Of a stretch of 64,000 nucleotides of DNA, positions 32,729 to 47,800 are shown piece after piece. Within the stretch, counting starts at the first letter, position 1; each line of letters opens with the position of its first letter. This stretch comes from Mrakia gelida (taxonomy: Eukaryota > Basidiomycota > Tremellomycetes > Cystofilobasidiales > Mrakiaceae), in NCBI GenBank assembly GCA_024345305.1, contig BRON01000001.1, positions 2,852,001-2,916,000 on the forward strand, read 5' to 3'. Under the pieces are notes generated by a model. It made no database searches, was not told the DNA's origin, and worked only from the letters and a program-made list of their open reading frames with translations. The position numbers and the translations under genes are program-made.

Positions 32729-35463
32729 TTAGAGAGGGTACTTGAATCCTCCGGCGATCTGCTGAGGAGTAGGTCCCGAGTTTCCGAGATCCTCTCCTCG
32801 CTCGATCTTCGCGTTCTCCCTCTTGAGGTACTGAGGGGAGTGGTGAAAGTGGCAGGTGGATAGGTCAGTATTGTATGCGAGGTCGGAAAGCAGCGAGTGA
32901 GAGTAGAAACTCACGAAAAGAGCAGCGGTGGCGAAGATGATGGCCACGACGGACGCGGCGAGGTTCACGGAGAAGGCAACAAGGTACCGGGGAGCGTTCT
33001 TATAGAGATAACTCGTCCAAATATTTGGGGTGTTGCAGATCGCATTCTGTTTGAGCGCAAGTTTTCACCGAAAAGACGGGGAGGGAGGGAGGAATCAGCC
33101 TTCCGATGTTCGACGACGCGTCGAGATCGAAGGAAAGGGAGAACGTACGATGAGACTGAGCACGCAAGCCCTCTTGACCGACGATCCCGAAGCCGATCCG
33201 GTGATCCAAGAAAGGGTAACAATGGAGGAGGAGTAGAAGGAGGCGGGCATGAGGCACATGGCGACTGAGGGAGAAGAGAGAGACGGAGAGGAACGAGATC
33301 AGTTCGAGCTCGCTTTCGAACGAGATGGAATTTACTCAAGTGGGACTGACCGTATCGACCAGCCGTGGAGAGAGTAGAGACAGCGATGATGTTGGCGACC
33401 ATCTGATCAAAAGGAAGGAAGGACGAGAAGTGTCAGTCACGGCGCGAGAGAGAAAAGAGGGATTGAGGAGAGAGCGGACGAACGGTGATTCCCAGAGGCA
33501 GAACGACGTGCCAGTATCGGTCTCCAGTCTTATCGGAGTGCATTCCGTTCAACATGATGCAAACGACGCAGATGAGGTAAGGCGCTGCGAGGGAGGAAAG
33601 GGAAAGTGAAAGGGAAAGCGACGCGTCAATTTCCCACTCGAAAAGCGTTCGCTAAAGAAATTGAAGAGGAACTCACGAGCAGTCAAACAGTAGGTGATGT
33701 TTCGGGAGTATCCGAGAGTTCCGACGACCGAGGGGAAGAAGTTGGTGACGGCAGCAGCGCTGAAGGAAGAAGGGGTGGAGGTCAGCACGGGAGGACAGGA
33801 CGACGCGACGACGATGAACAGAAGTCGAGAGGAAAGAGAGAAAAGAATGCCCTAAACGTACACGTAGGTGAAGAAGAGGATTCCACACATCAACCAGGTC
33901 TTAATGTCTGCAACAGCCATCACAAGTGCCCTTCCAACTCCAATCTCGTCCGAGTTGTCCTTCGCTCCCTTCTCAGCCTCGAGTCGGTACACGAGAGCGT
34001 CTCGCTCGACCTGGGAGAGTCGCTTGGCAGTCGCAGGGGTGTTGGGCAAGACGAAGATGCAAGCGAGACCGAGAACGACGGTAACAAGTCCCTCGAGGAT
34101 GCTGGAGAAAGCAGAGAAAGGGAAAATCAGCTCTTCGTCGAGGAGGGTCGAGAAGAGCGCGAGCGTCGAAGTTGAACTTACAACAACCACCTCCATCCCT
34201 CAAGACCGGCGAGTCCGTCCATCTTCAGGATAGCTAGATAGATAGAGTGAGAGGAGGAGAGGTCAGTCGAAGGAAGAGAAGTGAAAAGGAAGCGAGGAAG
34301 GAAGAAAAGAGAACGAACCGATGGCGAGCAAACCTCCGAATGCGTTTCCGATCTGCGATCCGGAGTAGAGGATGGCAGTTCGAAGAGCGAACTGTCGCCG
34401 AGTGTACCAGCAGGAGAGAAAGTAGATAGCTCCGGGGAAGAAGACGGCCTTGGCGACGAGAGAAGTCAAGTCAGCGTCGATTTATTGGAGAGAGAAGAAG
34501 ACGAGACAGGCGAGCTCACCTCGACGATACCGAGGATGCAACGACAAACGACGAGGTGGGCGTAGTCCTTTACGACACCAGTGCAAGCCGAGACCACACC
34601 CCACAAAGCGCAAGCGCAGCAAATGTAGACAGCAGGGTACCTGAGAGAGAACGACAGAAAGGGAAGGTGATGAGCGTCGGCGTCGAGCGAGGTCGCGAAG
34701 TCGAGGGAAAACAAAATCGCTCGACACTCACTTGATCTTGGCGACGATCATGTTAGAGGGAACCTGGAAGGCAATGTAACCGGCGAAGAGAACAGAGATA
34801 CAGGTTTGGTACTACGAGAGGGGGAAAGAAAGAGGAGGACAGGGACCGTTAGCGCGCGTAAGCCGTCGAAGAGTAGTGAAATGGAGCTCACCTGAACGAC
34901 GGTCAGTTTGAGATCGGTGGTGAGTCCCGCCAGACGAGCGGAGGCAATGTTTTGCCGATCCAGGTAGTTGAGCTGGACGAGGGAAGCGGGAGGAGGGAGG
35001 GTTAGCTCGAGCTCGATCGTTGAGAGACCTGCTTTCCTTTGGAGGCTCGAGACTCACGATGTAGAGAAGCTTCGAACGGGAAGGATGGTAGAGAAAGCGT
35101 CAGAACGGATCATCGAGATAGTATCTCGACAGAAAGCCGACACTCACGACCATGGCGGCTGAGGAAAGAGGAGGAGGAGAAGGAGAGGTCAGCTCAGCTC
35201 AGCTCAGCTCCCTCGAAGTGCTCTCGACCTCGACCTCTCTCCCTTGAATGAAGCAAGAAGAGCGAGAGCCTGGACTCACGCATAATGAGAAGATCGATCT
35301 TGCGAGTGACTTTCTTGTTCACTGCCGCGAGCTCCTCCTCGCTGAGGTTGACGAGCGATTCGGGAAGGAAGACGGCCTTTCCGCCAACGTTGGGATCCTC
35401 GCTGAGGTAGTTCTCGTTCTTGATGTCTTGATCGAAGCTTTCGACCTTCTTGATGTCGGACAT
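32729..35463 (-). CDS. MFS transporter, anion:cation symporter (Dal5/Tna1-like) type
   Basis: Start MSDIKKVESFDQDIKNENYL at 35463, stop after IAGGFKYPL at 32729. The cytosolic head ends TRKIDLLIM, then two microexons (11 nt, 35148-35158; 12 nt, 35058-35069) supply PAMV and LLYI. The family motif LNYLDRQNIASARLAGL follows. Later exons give YQTCISVLFAGYIAFQVPSN, AVYICCACALWGVVSACTG, GAIYFLSCWYTRRQFALRTA, ILEGLVTVVLGLACIFVLPN, WLMCGILFFTYV, YCLTAPPYLICVVCIMLN, and YVAMCLMPASFYSSSIVTLS. This is the 12-helix Dal5 family, which imports allantoate, nicotinate, vitamins or other carboxylates with protons. The substrate is not readable. The microexons are needed to keep the first helix in frame. Confidence 0.92.
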
Positions 35464-37212
35464 GGCTGAGGAGGGAGAGGTGGGTCGAGGTGAAGGAAGT
35501 GGAAGGGAAGCGGAGAGGCAAGGAGGGGGAGGGAGGAAGTAGGACGAGAGAAAGAGCAAGGGTCAGTGAAGGTCGCGACGCGTCGAAGGAGATCTCGAGA
35601 CTCACCTTGAAGCTGGCGAAAGAGGGGAGAAGGAAGTTGGGTTGAGGTGGGGAGGTGGGGTGGTGGTTGGGGAGAAAGAGGAGAGCCATGGAGACCTCGC
35701 TCAAAAGAAAAGGTCGAGGTCGGTAGAACGGGTTCAGTATCGGTCCTTTGCGGTAAGCCGTGCCCAACCGTCGCCGTCGCCTGAGAAATTGATCGAGCGA
35801 GCGAGCGAGCGAGCCCAGCCGCATCTGCCTTCTTCAGCGGATCTCGTCTCATATCCAGCAGATCTCAGCAATGCACCTCCTCGGGCTGAACGCGGGCTCG
35901 TGGGCTGAAGATCCGAACGAAGCTCCTCGACGCGAAAGGAACTGAGCTGAGAAGGCCTCGAACCACGGAGGATTAGGTCTGTAAATCTAGAGGTAAGGGG
36001 ACGAAGAGGGTAGGCGCCTCAGTCTTGGATCTGCGAGCGAAAACGGGAATCAGGCAGTAGGCGGTGGGACGCGTCGAGAACGAGCTTGTTTCGCTCTGAG
36101 TTCGAACGAGCCAACGCCTCAACGCTCCTTGACGCCTCCAAGTGGGGCAAGAAGGGGTTCACAGGAGCAGCTGCAAGAGCCGTCTTGGCGAAGGGCAGGG
36201 GTTGTAGAAGGCTGGAAGCTGCTGGCGGTCGAGGTTTTCGAAGATCCGCGACGCGTCGCCCACCGTCTTCGTTCTTCTCTCAGCTCGCTTCTTCGCTCCA
36301 CACTGTGAACTGAGGAAACAGATAACTCACCCTGATCCCTTCTCGCTCCATCACATCCTGCTCGTCGATGGGCCTCCTTCAAAGAGCTTCGCAAACGAGC
36401 GTCGACCTTCAGTCGAAGGCTTGAGCTCGGTTCGAAGCTCACTCAACGTCCCTCCTTCGAGCGTCCGAGCCCCAGGATCTATCGAGGAGGGGTACTGGTA
36501 GTGGTCTCGCGCTGAAGCCTGAGTAGGAGGGAGGGCGCTTCAACGAGGGAGGGCGCTTGAGCGATCCAGCGAGGGAGAAGGTCCGAGGTGGGAGGTCGAA
36601 GGAGGGAGACGAGGAGGGCGACGACGCAGATTTACGGATGAAAAACTGAAGGAAACAGGGGCGAGGAGACTGTGGTTAGTAGCCTTCTATGCCTCTCGCT
36701 GCTCCTGAAGAGGTCTTGTACTCCTCCGAACGGAGGGTCATCGACGGCAAGAGGGGAAGTGGGAGGAGGGAAGGAGAAGCGAGCTCACCTCTCCAACAGA
36801 CGGTCTCTCGTGTCTCAGCAGGCTTTGACGAGGCAAAGTTTGGGCTCATAGTTGGAGAAAATATATAGGGTATCGACGAAAAGGGTCCGAAGAGCCATCG
36901 TCTCTGCTGGAATTGGGCGTGATGGGAGTTGAAAGCTGGAGAGGGGAGGAGAGGTTGAGCTTTCAAAAGGGCGAGCTCGACGTGTAATCCCTCGCCCCTC
37001 CTGCATCTCTCTGAAAACCGAAAATTGAGCTCACTCAGCAGGACTCTCTCGCCTGATATCTACCTTCCAACGTTCTCGTGTGCTTTCAGACAAATTTTGG
37101 CCCTCGGATGGAGTGTCACCCTTCTCGAACGAACAGGCCTGCGGGCAACCTTCTTCGAGCTCTCGCTTAACCTCTTCTTCTCCCCAAACACCCATCCGCC
37201 CTCCTTCCAGCC
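35464..37212. other. Long intergenic region (1.75 kb)
   Basis: It holds the MFS promoter on the left (pyrimidine-rich on the sense strand, 35470-35560 and 35600-35700) and the leader of the next gene on the right. GACGCGTC copies occur near 35578, 36069 and 36250. Minus-strand frames at 36119-36442 and 36815-37006 have no recognised domain and are not called. A TATA-like 'aaatatatagg' lies near 36859. Confidence 0.35.
36527..36558. repeat. Two copies of a 14-bp direct repeat
   Basis: gagggagggcgctt occurs at 36527-36540 and 36545-36558, an 18-bp period, in the intergenic region. Confidence 0.7.
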
Positions 37213-38620
37213 ATGCTTCTCAAAGATCAGAACAAAGACGAGGAAGAGGTGGCCCTTCTCGAGAGATCGAGTTCGTTTGTGAGTCTCGCTCCGTCTCTAG
37301 CGACTCACCTTCGAGACGCTCTGTCCCTGAGCTCAAGCTCACACAGCCTGCCCTTCTCCCTTCCTTCCTTTCCGTTCTCTCGCAGGACGATTCCACCGTG
37401 AGTTCTATAGTGATTCTATGCGAGCGGCTCAACGCTGATCTTTCTCCATGCTTGTTTAACTCCAGACCAATTTCTTCAGCGATCAAGCAGAGGGAGAGCC
37501 TCTCGCTTCCTCCTCGACCTCGACGCACACCACCTCTTCCCCTCCTTCCTACTATCCTCCCAGTCCCTTCACTTTCCCTCTCTCCTCAGCTCAGCCTCGG
37601 CCTATACCAACATCCCACTCAGCTCACGTTTCCCACAACATCGACGAAGGGAACGTCGTCATCTCGCACGTCCTTAACCTCAACGTCTCCATGCCTCCTC
37701 TCCTCGCTTACCCTCAGGTTCGTTCGCTTCCCCTCTCAGCCCTGATCTTCGACCCAGCGCCGAACTTTCTCCTCTTTTGTTAACAGGGCCACATGACGGA
37801 CACTCGGAAGAAGGAGAGCATCAACGGATACTTCCGATCTGCTCGAGGTCGTCTGGATCTTCGCCTTGGATTCGTCGGTCGGGAGGACGACGACGTGGAG
37901 GAGGACGGTCAAGCAGGCTCGAGTTCGACGATGGTAGCCAGTAGGAACTCCAAGGATCGAGTGAAGGTCGTCGCGATCTCGTACGAGAGGATGAAGGTCG
38001 AAGCGGTCAGTTCAAAACCTCTCTGCCCTTTCTCTTCCTCCTCCTCCCCTCTCTCGTTTGACGCGTCCGTCTCTCCTCCCTTGCTGATCCTCCTCTCCTC
38101 CCCCATTCGTTTATTCGCTCAGATCTCCCGCACCCCCTCCACCCTCCCCATCTCCCTGCACCTCACCTCCCGCTCCTCCATCACTCTCGTCCTCCCTCGC
38201 TCCTTCCGCGGTCCCGTTCACCTCATCAACGCCTCCCGCTCCAAGGTCGTCCTCTCATCCCAACTCCAACAGGCCTTCACCCACATCTCTTCGGAACCTC
38301 CCATCTCCTTTATCGGATCTCTCGCGGGCTGGTCGGGCGCGAGCCCAACGGAGGAGGATAACGCGTCGTCTAAAGAGGCCAGCACGTCGGAAGGAGGAGG
38401 GTTGAAGGAGGTGCGGTTGGACGAGCTTTGGATTGATCCTCAGGGGTCGGGAGGGAAGATCTCGATCTCCTACGTTGGGGAGGATGAGGAGGAGAGGATG
38501 GCGAGGGAGGTTAGTGGAGGAGGGGCGATTGGGGATGGGAGGAGGAAGAGACGAGGTGGATTTTGGAGGGCGCTCGGAGGCTGCTGCTGTAGTTGTTCGA
38601 GCGAGGACTACCAGAACTAG
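37213..38620 (+). CDS. DUF7330-like basidiomycete protein
   Basis: ATG at 37213 (MLLKDQNKDEEEVALLERSS). A 12-nt microexon (DDST, 37386-37397) follows. Then comes a Ser/Pro-rich part with SSPPSYYPPSPFTFPLSSAQ. The core has DTRKKESINGYFRSARGRLD, VKVVAISYERMKVEA, TPSTLPISLHLTSRSSITLV, LPRSFRGPVHLINASRSKVV, FIGSLAGWSG and RLDELWIDPQGSGGKISISY. The strand pattern 'thin beta repeats, then LPRSFxGP' fits DUF7330, a domain seen in many basidiomycete proteins of unknown role; the assignment is from memory of the pattern and moderate. The C-terminus has a cysteine cluster (GGCCCSCSS) that could be acylated. No signal peptide or membrane helix. Confidence 0.6.
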
Positions 38621-39148
38621 GTCGCTCGTCTACCGCTCTTCCCTTTAATTCTCTTCCTCTTACCGTTTTATCGCTAGAGCTCGCTAGACGATGCTGCTCC
38701 AGATGTTCTGTTTTCGCGACGCGTCCGATCTACTTTCCATTTCGCTCCTCGGGTTCTCTTCCCTTTTGCTACGACCTTCACGACCCTATCACTCTATTCA
38801 TCTCTCGAACATTTATAATTGAGCGGTGATTTGACTGCTTCTTGATAGCTGTATCGAAGAGGCGAGAGAGAACTGAAGGAGGGAGTGAGCTCGCGACGTC
38901 GAAGAATCATCCCTGTGAAAAACCTCTCGACTCCCGTCCAAAACAGCTGCCAGAATGATGCAAAACTTCCTCTACCTCAAGCCTTGTCCTCTCCTCTCAA
39001 CTTCCTGGCCCATGAAAATCTTCCTTCCTCCCCAGCTCCATCGTCGTCATCTTTCCCCGCCTCGAAACTCAGCCCTCTCCTCGCCCCAACCCATCTTCCT
39101 CTCGGCCCTTCGGTTTTTCTTCAACACCCACCCACCAACAGAACAAGG
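38621..39148. promoter_or_regulatory. Upstream region of the alpha-glucosidase
   Basis: 528 bp between two plus-strand genes. GACGCGTC lies near 38718. The 38985-39140 part is C/T-rich leader sequence. No other gene seen. Confidence 0.35.
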
Positions 39149-42403
<3,255 letters not shown>

Positions 42404-42692
42404 GGAGATGTGGTTTTGAGGCGTGATAGATGAGCCTTCTCAAAGATCGCAACGACAAGGAAAGGCTTCGCTCTTCGAGAATTCAATCTCTCCGAGGGGT
42501 CAAAGATTCGAAGAAGACGACGGCCTCCTCGACCCCTGTCGCGAGCTCAACACCTTCCCTCCCTCCCTCCTCTCCTTTTCAGTCGTCGTCCTCGCAGCTA
42601 ACCACCAACCACCATCAAGCTCGTAAGTACGAAATGACATGCTGCATCGTGTACTACTACGAAGACTGAACCCAATCCCTTCTGCCCTCCAG

Positions 42693-43574
42693 ATGTCCAT
42701 GCCCTCCTCAACCCTCCCTCCCTCGGACCTCCCTTCACGATCAACTCCTTCCTTCCCATGGCCGAGCTCAAAAGGACGTCGCTCTAGTCCCTCCTCCTCC
42801 TCCCACTCCTCCCCACCCAAGCCACCGCCACTACGCTCTTCCTCCTCCGCAAGCGCTCGCTACAACAGCCTCGTCGATTCCTCCTTCGCTGGTCTCGACC
42901 CCGTCGCGTCGAGCTCTCGCTCTCGCTCTCCAAATCCGTGGTCCCCTTCCCAGCCCCAGCAGGACCTCGTCGACCGCGTTTCTTGGACTCTCGAAGGGAA
43001 TGAGGAGGATTCCGATGAGGATGGGAGGTTGTCAACGAAGGGACGAGGAGGAGGAAGGAGAGGGATGATGAGGAAGATGAAGAGTACAACCTCGCTTCAA
43101 GTCGCTGGTCCACCCTCCTTCACTCGAGCCCGCGTCTCCTCCAAACTAGACGCTCGTCTCCGTCGAGCTAGGTCAACCCTAGGGTTCCATCATCACCCTC
43201 ATCATCCTCCCCAGGAACCTGAACCTCCCACTACCCCCGAAACCCTGTCCTTCGACCCCTACGAAGACCACCTCGTTGCCAGCTCGTCCGACTCCAGCTC
43301 CATCACCATCACCGCTCCTCCTTCTTCCTCGCCCTCTCCACCGTCCACGCCGCGAGGAAGTTTCGGAAGCAGCTTTGAGGTGGTAGAGATCGGCCACAGG
43401 GGTGGGGTGTTGGAGGGAGTGAAGTGGGGGACGAGGAGGGGGACGTCGTTGGAGGTTAGGGAGGGGAGGCCGAAGTGGGAGGAGGAAGAAGAGGAGGAGG
43501 AGGGACGTTGGGAGGAAGAGGGGGTGGTGGGAGGAGAAGAGAGAGTACATCCTGCTATTGATGCTCGGTGGTGA
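42693..43574 (+). CDS. Low-complexity Ser/Pro-rich protein of unknown function
   Basis: The ATG at 42693 lies directly after an intron acceptor. An upstream exon (42430-42622) has its own ATG, but joining it would put the downstream part out of frame, so I treat it as 5' UTR or a uORF. The protein (about 290 residues) begins MSMPSSTLPPSDLPSRSTPS and is rich in Ser and Pro. It has short ordered islands ARYNSLVDSSFAGLDPVAS, VDRVSWTLEGNEEDSDEDGR, FTRARVSSKLDARLRRARST and SFGSSFEVVEIG, and an acidic run of Glu near the end. No family recognised; likely disordered and possibly phosphorylated. The frame is well supported by codon use but the start is uncertain. Confidence 0.5.
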   Translation: MSMPSSTLPPSDLPSRSTPSFPWPSSKGRRSSPSSSSHSSPPKPPPLRSSSSASARYNSLVDSSFAGLDPVASSSRSRSPNPWSPSQPQQDLVDRVSWTLEGNEEDSDEDGRLSTKGRGGGRRGMMRKMKSTTSLQVAGPPSFTRARVSSKLDARLRRARSTLGFHHHPHHPPQEPEPPTTPETLSFDPYEDHLVASSSDSSSITITAPPSSSPSPPSTPRGSFGSSFEVVEIGHRGGVLEGVKWGTRRGTSLEVREGRPKWEEEEEEEEGRWEEEGVVGGEERVHPAIDARW

Positions 43575-44808
43575 AACGTGCTTTGGATAGAGAGGGAGAG
43601 AGGAAAGGGTATAGAAGAGGGAGGGAGAAAGGGAGGGGAAGGCGTTGTTGAGCTCAAACAGTCGAGGTCGTTCCTGCTGCCTTCCATCCTTCGAGCTCAC
43701 TCCAGCGAGTCGAGCTGAGCTGAGAGTTAGCTCGTATGCAAGTGTAATCCCATGCCTCCGTCCAAAACCGCCTGAAGGGCCAGAAGAGTCGACTCGACGG
43801 GGAGTAGCAGCGAGAAGACTCACCTCGACATCGACGAGCTCAACTTCTTTCCTCATCCCTCCCTTCTTTAACGATCCAGCAGCCCCGTCCTTACACCCTC
43901 AGAGCGAGAAACAACGCGCCTGTACATCCACGACGACAACCTCGTCTCGAAGGGAGAGCTGATCCCTCTGATGCCCGTAGTCGAGCAAGCGAGGAGGAGG
44001 AAGAAGTAGGAGGGAGAGGAGGGGAGGGAGCGTCCAGGGAGGTCGGCGATTTCGGAGGAGGTGAAGAAGAGGAGGAAGTTTGCCGACGAGGTGGGAGTGG
44101 ATAGAGGAGGTGTCGAGAGTCCTCGTGAACCTCTTGAAAGAAGCTTGGGAAGGTTTGCGAGCTGATGGGAGTTGGAAGTCAGCTTGCGAGGGATCGAGGG
44201 AAGCTGATGATTCTCTTTTGAAAGTCAGCCCTCCGTTGGAGCTCACCGACGCCCCCTTCCGCCTTCTCTTGGAGGCTGATGCTCAAAAATCCACGAGCTC
44301 GAAGCGAAAGGGATTTGCCTTTGATTCCTTTCCCTTGAGCAGATTTTCTCGATCGAGAGCGGAGAGCCATGAACACCCTGCCTGCGCGCTTCGAGAGGCC
44401 GAAACTCGCACCCCCCAACCTCAGTTGTCTGCTTTCCTCGAACGACGACCTCGCTGATCTTCGAGACCGAACTCACCTCTTGGGCCGAGTTCATTCCTCG
44501 ATCTCCCCTGCATGATCCTTCTTTGTGTTGGTTTCAAAGTCAAAGAGGCGGCAGGAGAGTTCTTATCAGCAACGGCCGAGGGAAAGCAGCTTCGGTCTCG
44601 ACGCTTGAAGTCAAGAAACCTGACCCGTTCTCGACCTCGTTCTTTCTCCTCAAAACTGCCCCTTTCACCCACCTTCCTCTCTTCTCTCTAACCACAACAT
44701 CCTCATCGCTTCGACCTTCCCCTTCCCTCGCTTCTCCATCGTCTTCAACAACCCTCCCTCCGATCAACCTTCTCCCTCTCCCCTCGCGTCTTCATCGTTC
44801 CTCCCGCC
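43575..44808. other. Intergenic region with one unassigned minus-strand frame
   Basis: 1.2 kb upstream of the DHA1 transporter. On the minus strand, 44110-43868 reads a clean frame (ANFLLFFTSSEIADLPGRSL, then FFLLLACSTTGIRGISS and a stop). Splice-like signals lie upstream of it, but no domain or start is clear, so it is not called as a gene. The right end (44690-44800) is a C/T-rich leader. Confidence 0.3.
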
Positions 44809-47512
44809 ATGTCTCACCAACCGACCAACCTTCTTCACAACCCCCTCTCTCACACTTCCTCTCATCACCACCACCAGATCTCTGGACTAGACGCCGTTAA
44901 CTTCCCCATCAACACGGAAGGAGGCCCAACTCGTGAGCGTTGACTCTCCACCTCCCCTCCTCCCTCTTTGCCTGCTTCGCTGACCTGTCCTTCACCGTCC
45001 CTTGTATTTTCCCTCATCTTCTCAGGTACGGACGAGTACACCATCGAGACCGCTCAAGGATGGATCTCTCCCGACGAGGAGCAGGAGCAGCACTCCAACT
45101 CCCCTACACCCACCGTCGTCGGTTCTGGATCTGCTGAGAAGCCTGGGGCTGGAGGGGTCGTCATGACTCAGGGAGAGAGGGAGAAGGGTCTTGAGATCAA
45201 GCTTGTAACTTTCACGGAGGGGGATAAGGAGGATCCTCGTGGATGGTCGAGGGGAACGAAGTGGTGAGTCGATCGGCTCGAGGTCTCAGGTTCGTTCTTT
45301 CCTTGCTTTGCTGACCTCGCATCTGCCTTTCACTTTCTCTTTCCTAGGCTCCGAACCATCGTCGTTGCCTTCACATGTTTCGCCGTCGCTCTGGGATCTT
45401 CGATCATCGTCATGGTTCGTCGTCTTTCTCTCCTTCGCTTCGAGTCGTTCGCTCTTCCCGCCGCTGACCTTCTTCCCTCCTTCTTTCAACGCTGGTTTAG
45501 GACATGCCTGTCGTCGCCGAGGAGCTCAACACTTCCCTCGATATTGTTCATCTTACCGTCTCAGTCTTCGTCTTCGGTGAGTCCCCCTCGAAACTCTTCT
45601 TCGCATCCGTGCGCTCGTTCCCGAGCTGACCTCTTCCGTCCCTCTTTCAGGCTTCGGTGTCGGACCCCTCCTTTTCGCTCCTCTTTCAGAGATCTACGGA
45701 CGACGACCTATCATCATCGTCTCTATGGGTCTCTACTTCGGTTGGTACTTCGTCTTTCCGTATAAAAGCTGGTTCGAAACCAAAGCTGACCTCTCGTTCT
45801 CGCTTCTTGCAGTCTTCACCTTCCCCTCGGCTTTCGCGAAGAACGCAGCTTCCCTCGTCGTTGGTCGAGCTCTCGCTGGTCTCGCTGCTTCGGCTCCCAT
45901 GACCGTCATCGGAGGATGCCTCGCTGATATGTGGGATACCAAGGATCGTGGACTTCCCATGGCTATCTTCTCGGCTACCGTCTTCGTGAGTGCTGGACTC
46001 GCTCTCGTTGTTCTTTGTCCCTCGAAGCTCACTTACACCTTTCCTGCTTCTTTCTCTCGTAGATGGGACCCTGCCTCGGACCCGTCATCGCTGGATACCT
46101 CTCTGCTACAGGCTGGCGAAGCAACTATGTTCGTTGGCCTCGTCTTTGCTCTTTCGTTCGATTTCGACGCGTCGCTCGTTTCTGACTCCTCTTCCCTCCT
46201 CCTCCGCCTTCTCCACTCACAGTACCTCCTCCTCGGTGTCTCTGGAGCCGCCTGGATCGCTGCCGCGGCTGGTCTCCCCGAAACCTACGCTGTCGTCCTC
46301 CTCAGGAAGCGAGCTGAGAAGCTGCGAAAGGAGACGGGAGATCAAGGATACATGACCCAGCAGGAGCGATTCAAGAAGCCCTTCGCTGAGGTCATGAAGA
46401 CCAGTCTTATCCGACCTCTCGAGCTCCTCGTTACCGAGCCTATCATCTTCCTCTTCTCGGTGAGCTCCCAGTTCTCGCTCGACTCGCCTCGACGCGACGC
46501 TGACTCGATCCCTTCGCGCTCCTCCAGCTCTACCTCTCCCTCATCTACTCCCTCCTTTACCTCCTCTTCTTCGCCGTCCCCATCGTCTTCGGAGAGATCC
46601 AAGGCTTCCCTCTCGGTTCTGTCGGACTCGCCTTCGTCCCCATCCTGTTCGTCTGCTCTCAGTCCTACCCTCCTCGTCGCGTCGCGTCCCTCCTCGCTGA
46701 CTCTCGCTTCCTCTCTTCCTCCCCTCGCTTGCTGCAGCATCGGAATGACCCTCACCTTCGGAACCATCCTCTACTGGCAAGCAAAATACTACAGCAGAGT
46801 GACCGCCGATTGCGAGGCCAAAGGAATTCCCGTCCCTCCCGAAGCTCGACTCCCCTCGATGATGGTCGGATCCGTCCTTCTCCCCATCGGATTCCTCATC
46901 TTCGCCTTCACCAGTTACGGACCTGAGAGAGTGTTCTGGCTTGGGTGAGTGGCGAACCCCTCTCCTTCGAGCTTTCCCTTTCGAGCTCGCCGCTGACCTT
47001 CGTCCGCTCGGCTCTTTCTCTTCGTTCGTTCTCACAGACCCATGTTCGGAACCGGTATCTTCGGATTCGCCATGATCTCCATCTACGTCGGAGCCAACTC
47101 GTACATCGTCGATTCGTTCCCTGCCTACGCTGCCTCAGCTATGGCTGCGAAGACTCTTCTTTCAAGGATCTGTGGAGGTGAGTGCATCTCGACGATGACT
47201 TTAGCTTCTTGTCTCGAACGATGAACTGACCTCTCTGCCCCTTCCTCTCCTCCCCTCTCTTCTTCCGCAGGTGCCATCCCCATGTTCGTCGACCGAATGT
47301 ATCACTCCAAGCTCCAACCCGTTTGGGCTTCGTTCGTTCTCGCCATGATCGCTTTGGTTCGTTCTCTTGCTCTTCCTAGTCTTTCGACGCGTCGAACTCT
47401 CAACTGATCGCTCCTCGTCTTTTTTTCCTAACAGCTCATGATGCCCATCCCTTTTGCCTTCCATCGCTGGGGACCTCAGATCCGAGCGATGTCGAAGAAG
47501 TCGTCAGAGTAG
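44809..47512 (+). CDS. MFS transporter of the DHA1 (drug/polyamine:H+ antiporter) family
   Basis: ATG at 44809 (MSHQPTNLLHNPLSHTSSHH), stop after MSKKSSE at 47512. The cytosolic head is hydrophilic (EGDKEDPRGWSRGTKWLRTI), as in fungal DHA1 proteins. Then come VAFTCFAVALGSSIIVMDMP, FGFGVGPLLFAPLSEIYGRR (motif A-like), VVGRALAGLAASAPMTVIGG, CLADMWDTKDRGLPMAIFSA and MGPCLGPVIAGYLSATGWR (motif C with GPxxGP). After the central loop come the second six helices, starting LVTEPIIFLFSLYLSLIYSL and including IVFGEIQGFPLGSVGLAFVP, VGANSYIVDSFPAYAASAM and GGAIPMFVDRMYH. The family exports drugs, fungicides or polyamines. Substrate cannot be assigned. Confidence 0.92.
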
Positions 47513-47800
47513 TGTAGTAGAGCTGTCTCGACTCGACGCGTCGCTCCTTTTCGTTTTTGCTTTCTGTTCGCATCTTACTCTTCGTCCTCCCTTTCATCTC
47601 CCTCTCGCACTTAAACTACCGACTATTAATTACTTAGAATTTACTTATACGACCTTTGCTGCTTGTTGACGTATCCTAATGCTTTCGTTCGCACTCTGGT
47701 TGGTTGGGTCGACCGCTTCGAAAGCAACGACGGAGCCGTTTCTTTCGCTACCCTCCTCCCGAAGGCAGAACAACAACGCGCGAGAATGATGCATCTATAT

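Noticed and set aside
35464..37212. Small gene on the minus strand around 36815-37006
   Set aside because: A short frame with an internal ATG (MALRTLFVDTLYIFSNYEPK) but no domain, no good splice partner and no codon-use support.
42430..42622. Upstream exon as the N-terminus of the Ser/Pro-rich protein
   Set aside because: Splicing at the GTAAGT donor and the CCAG acceptor puts the downstream sequence in a frame that stops early; more likely 5' UTR or a uORF.
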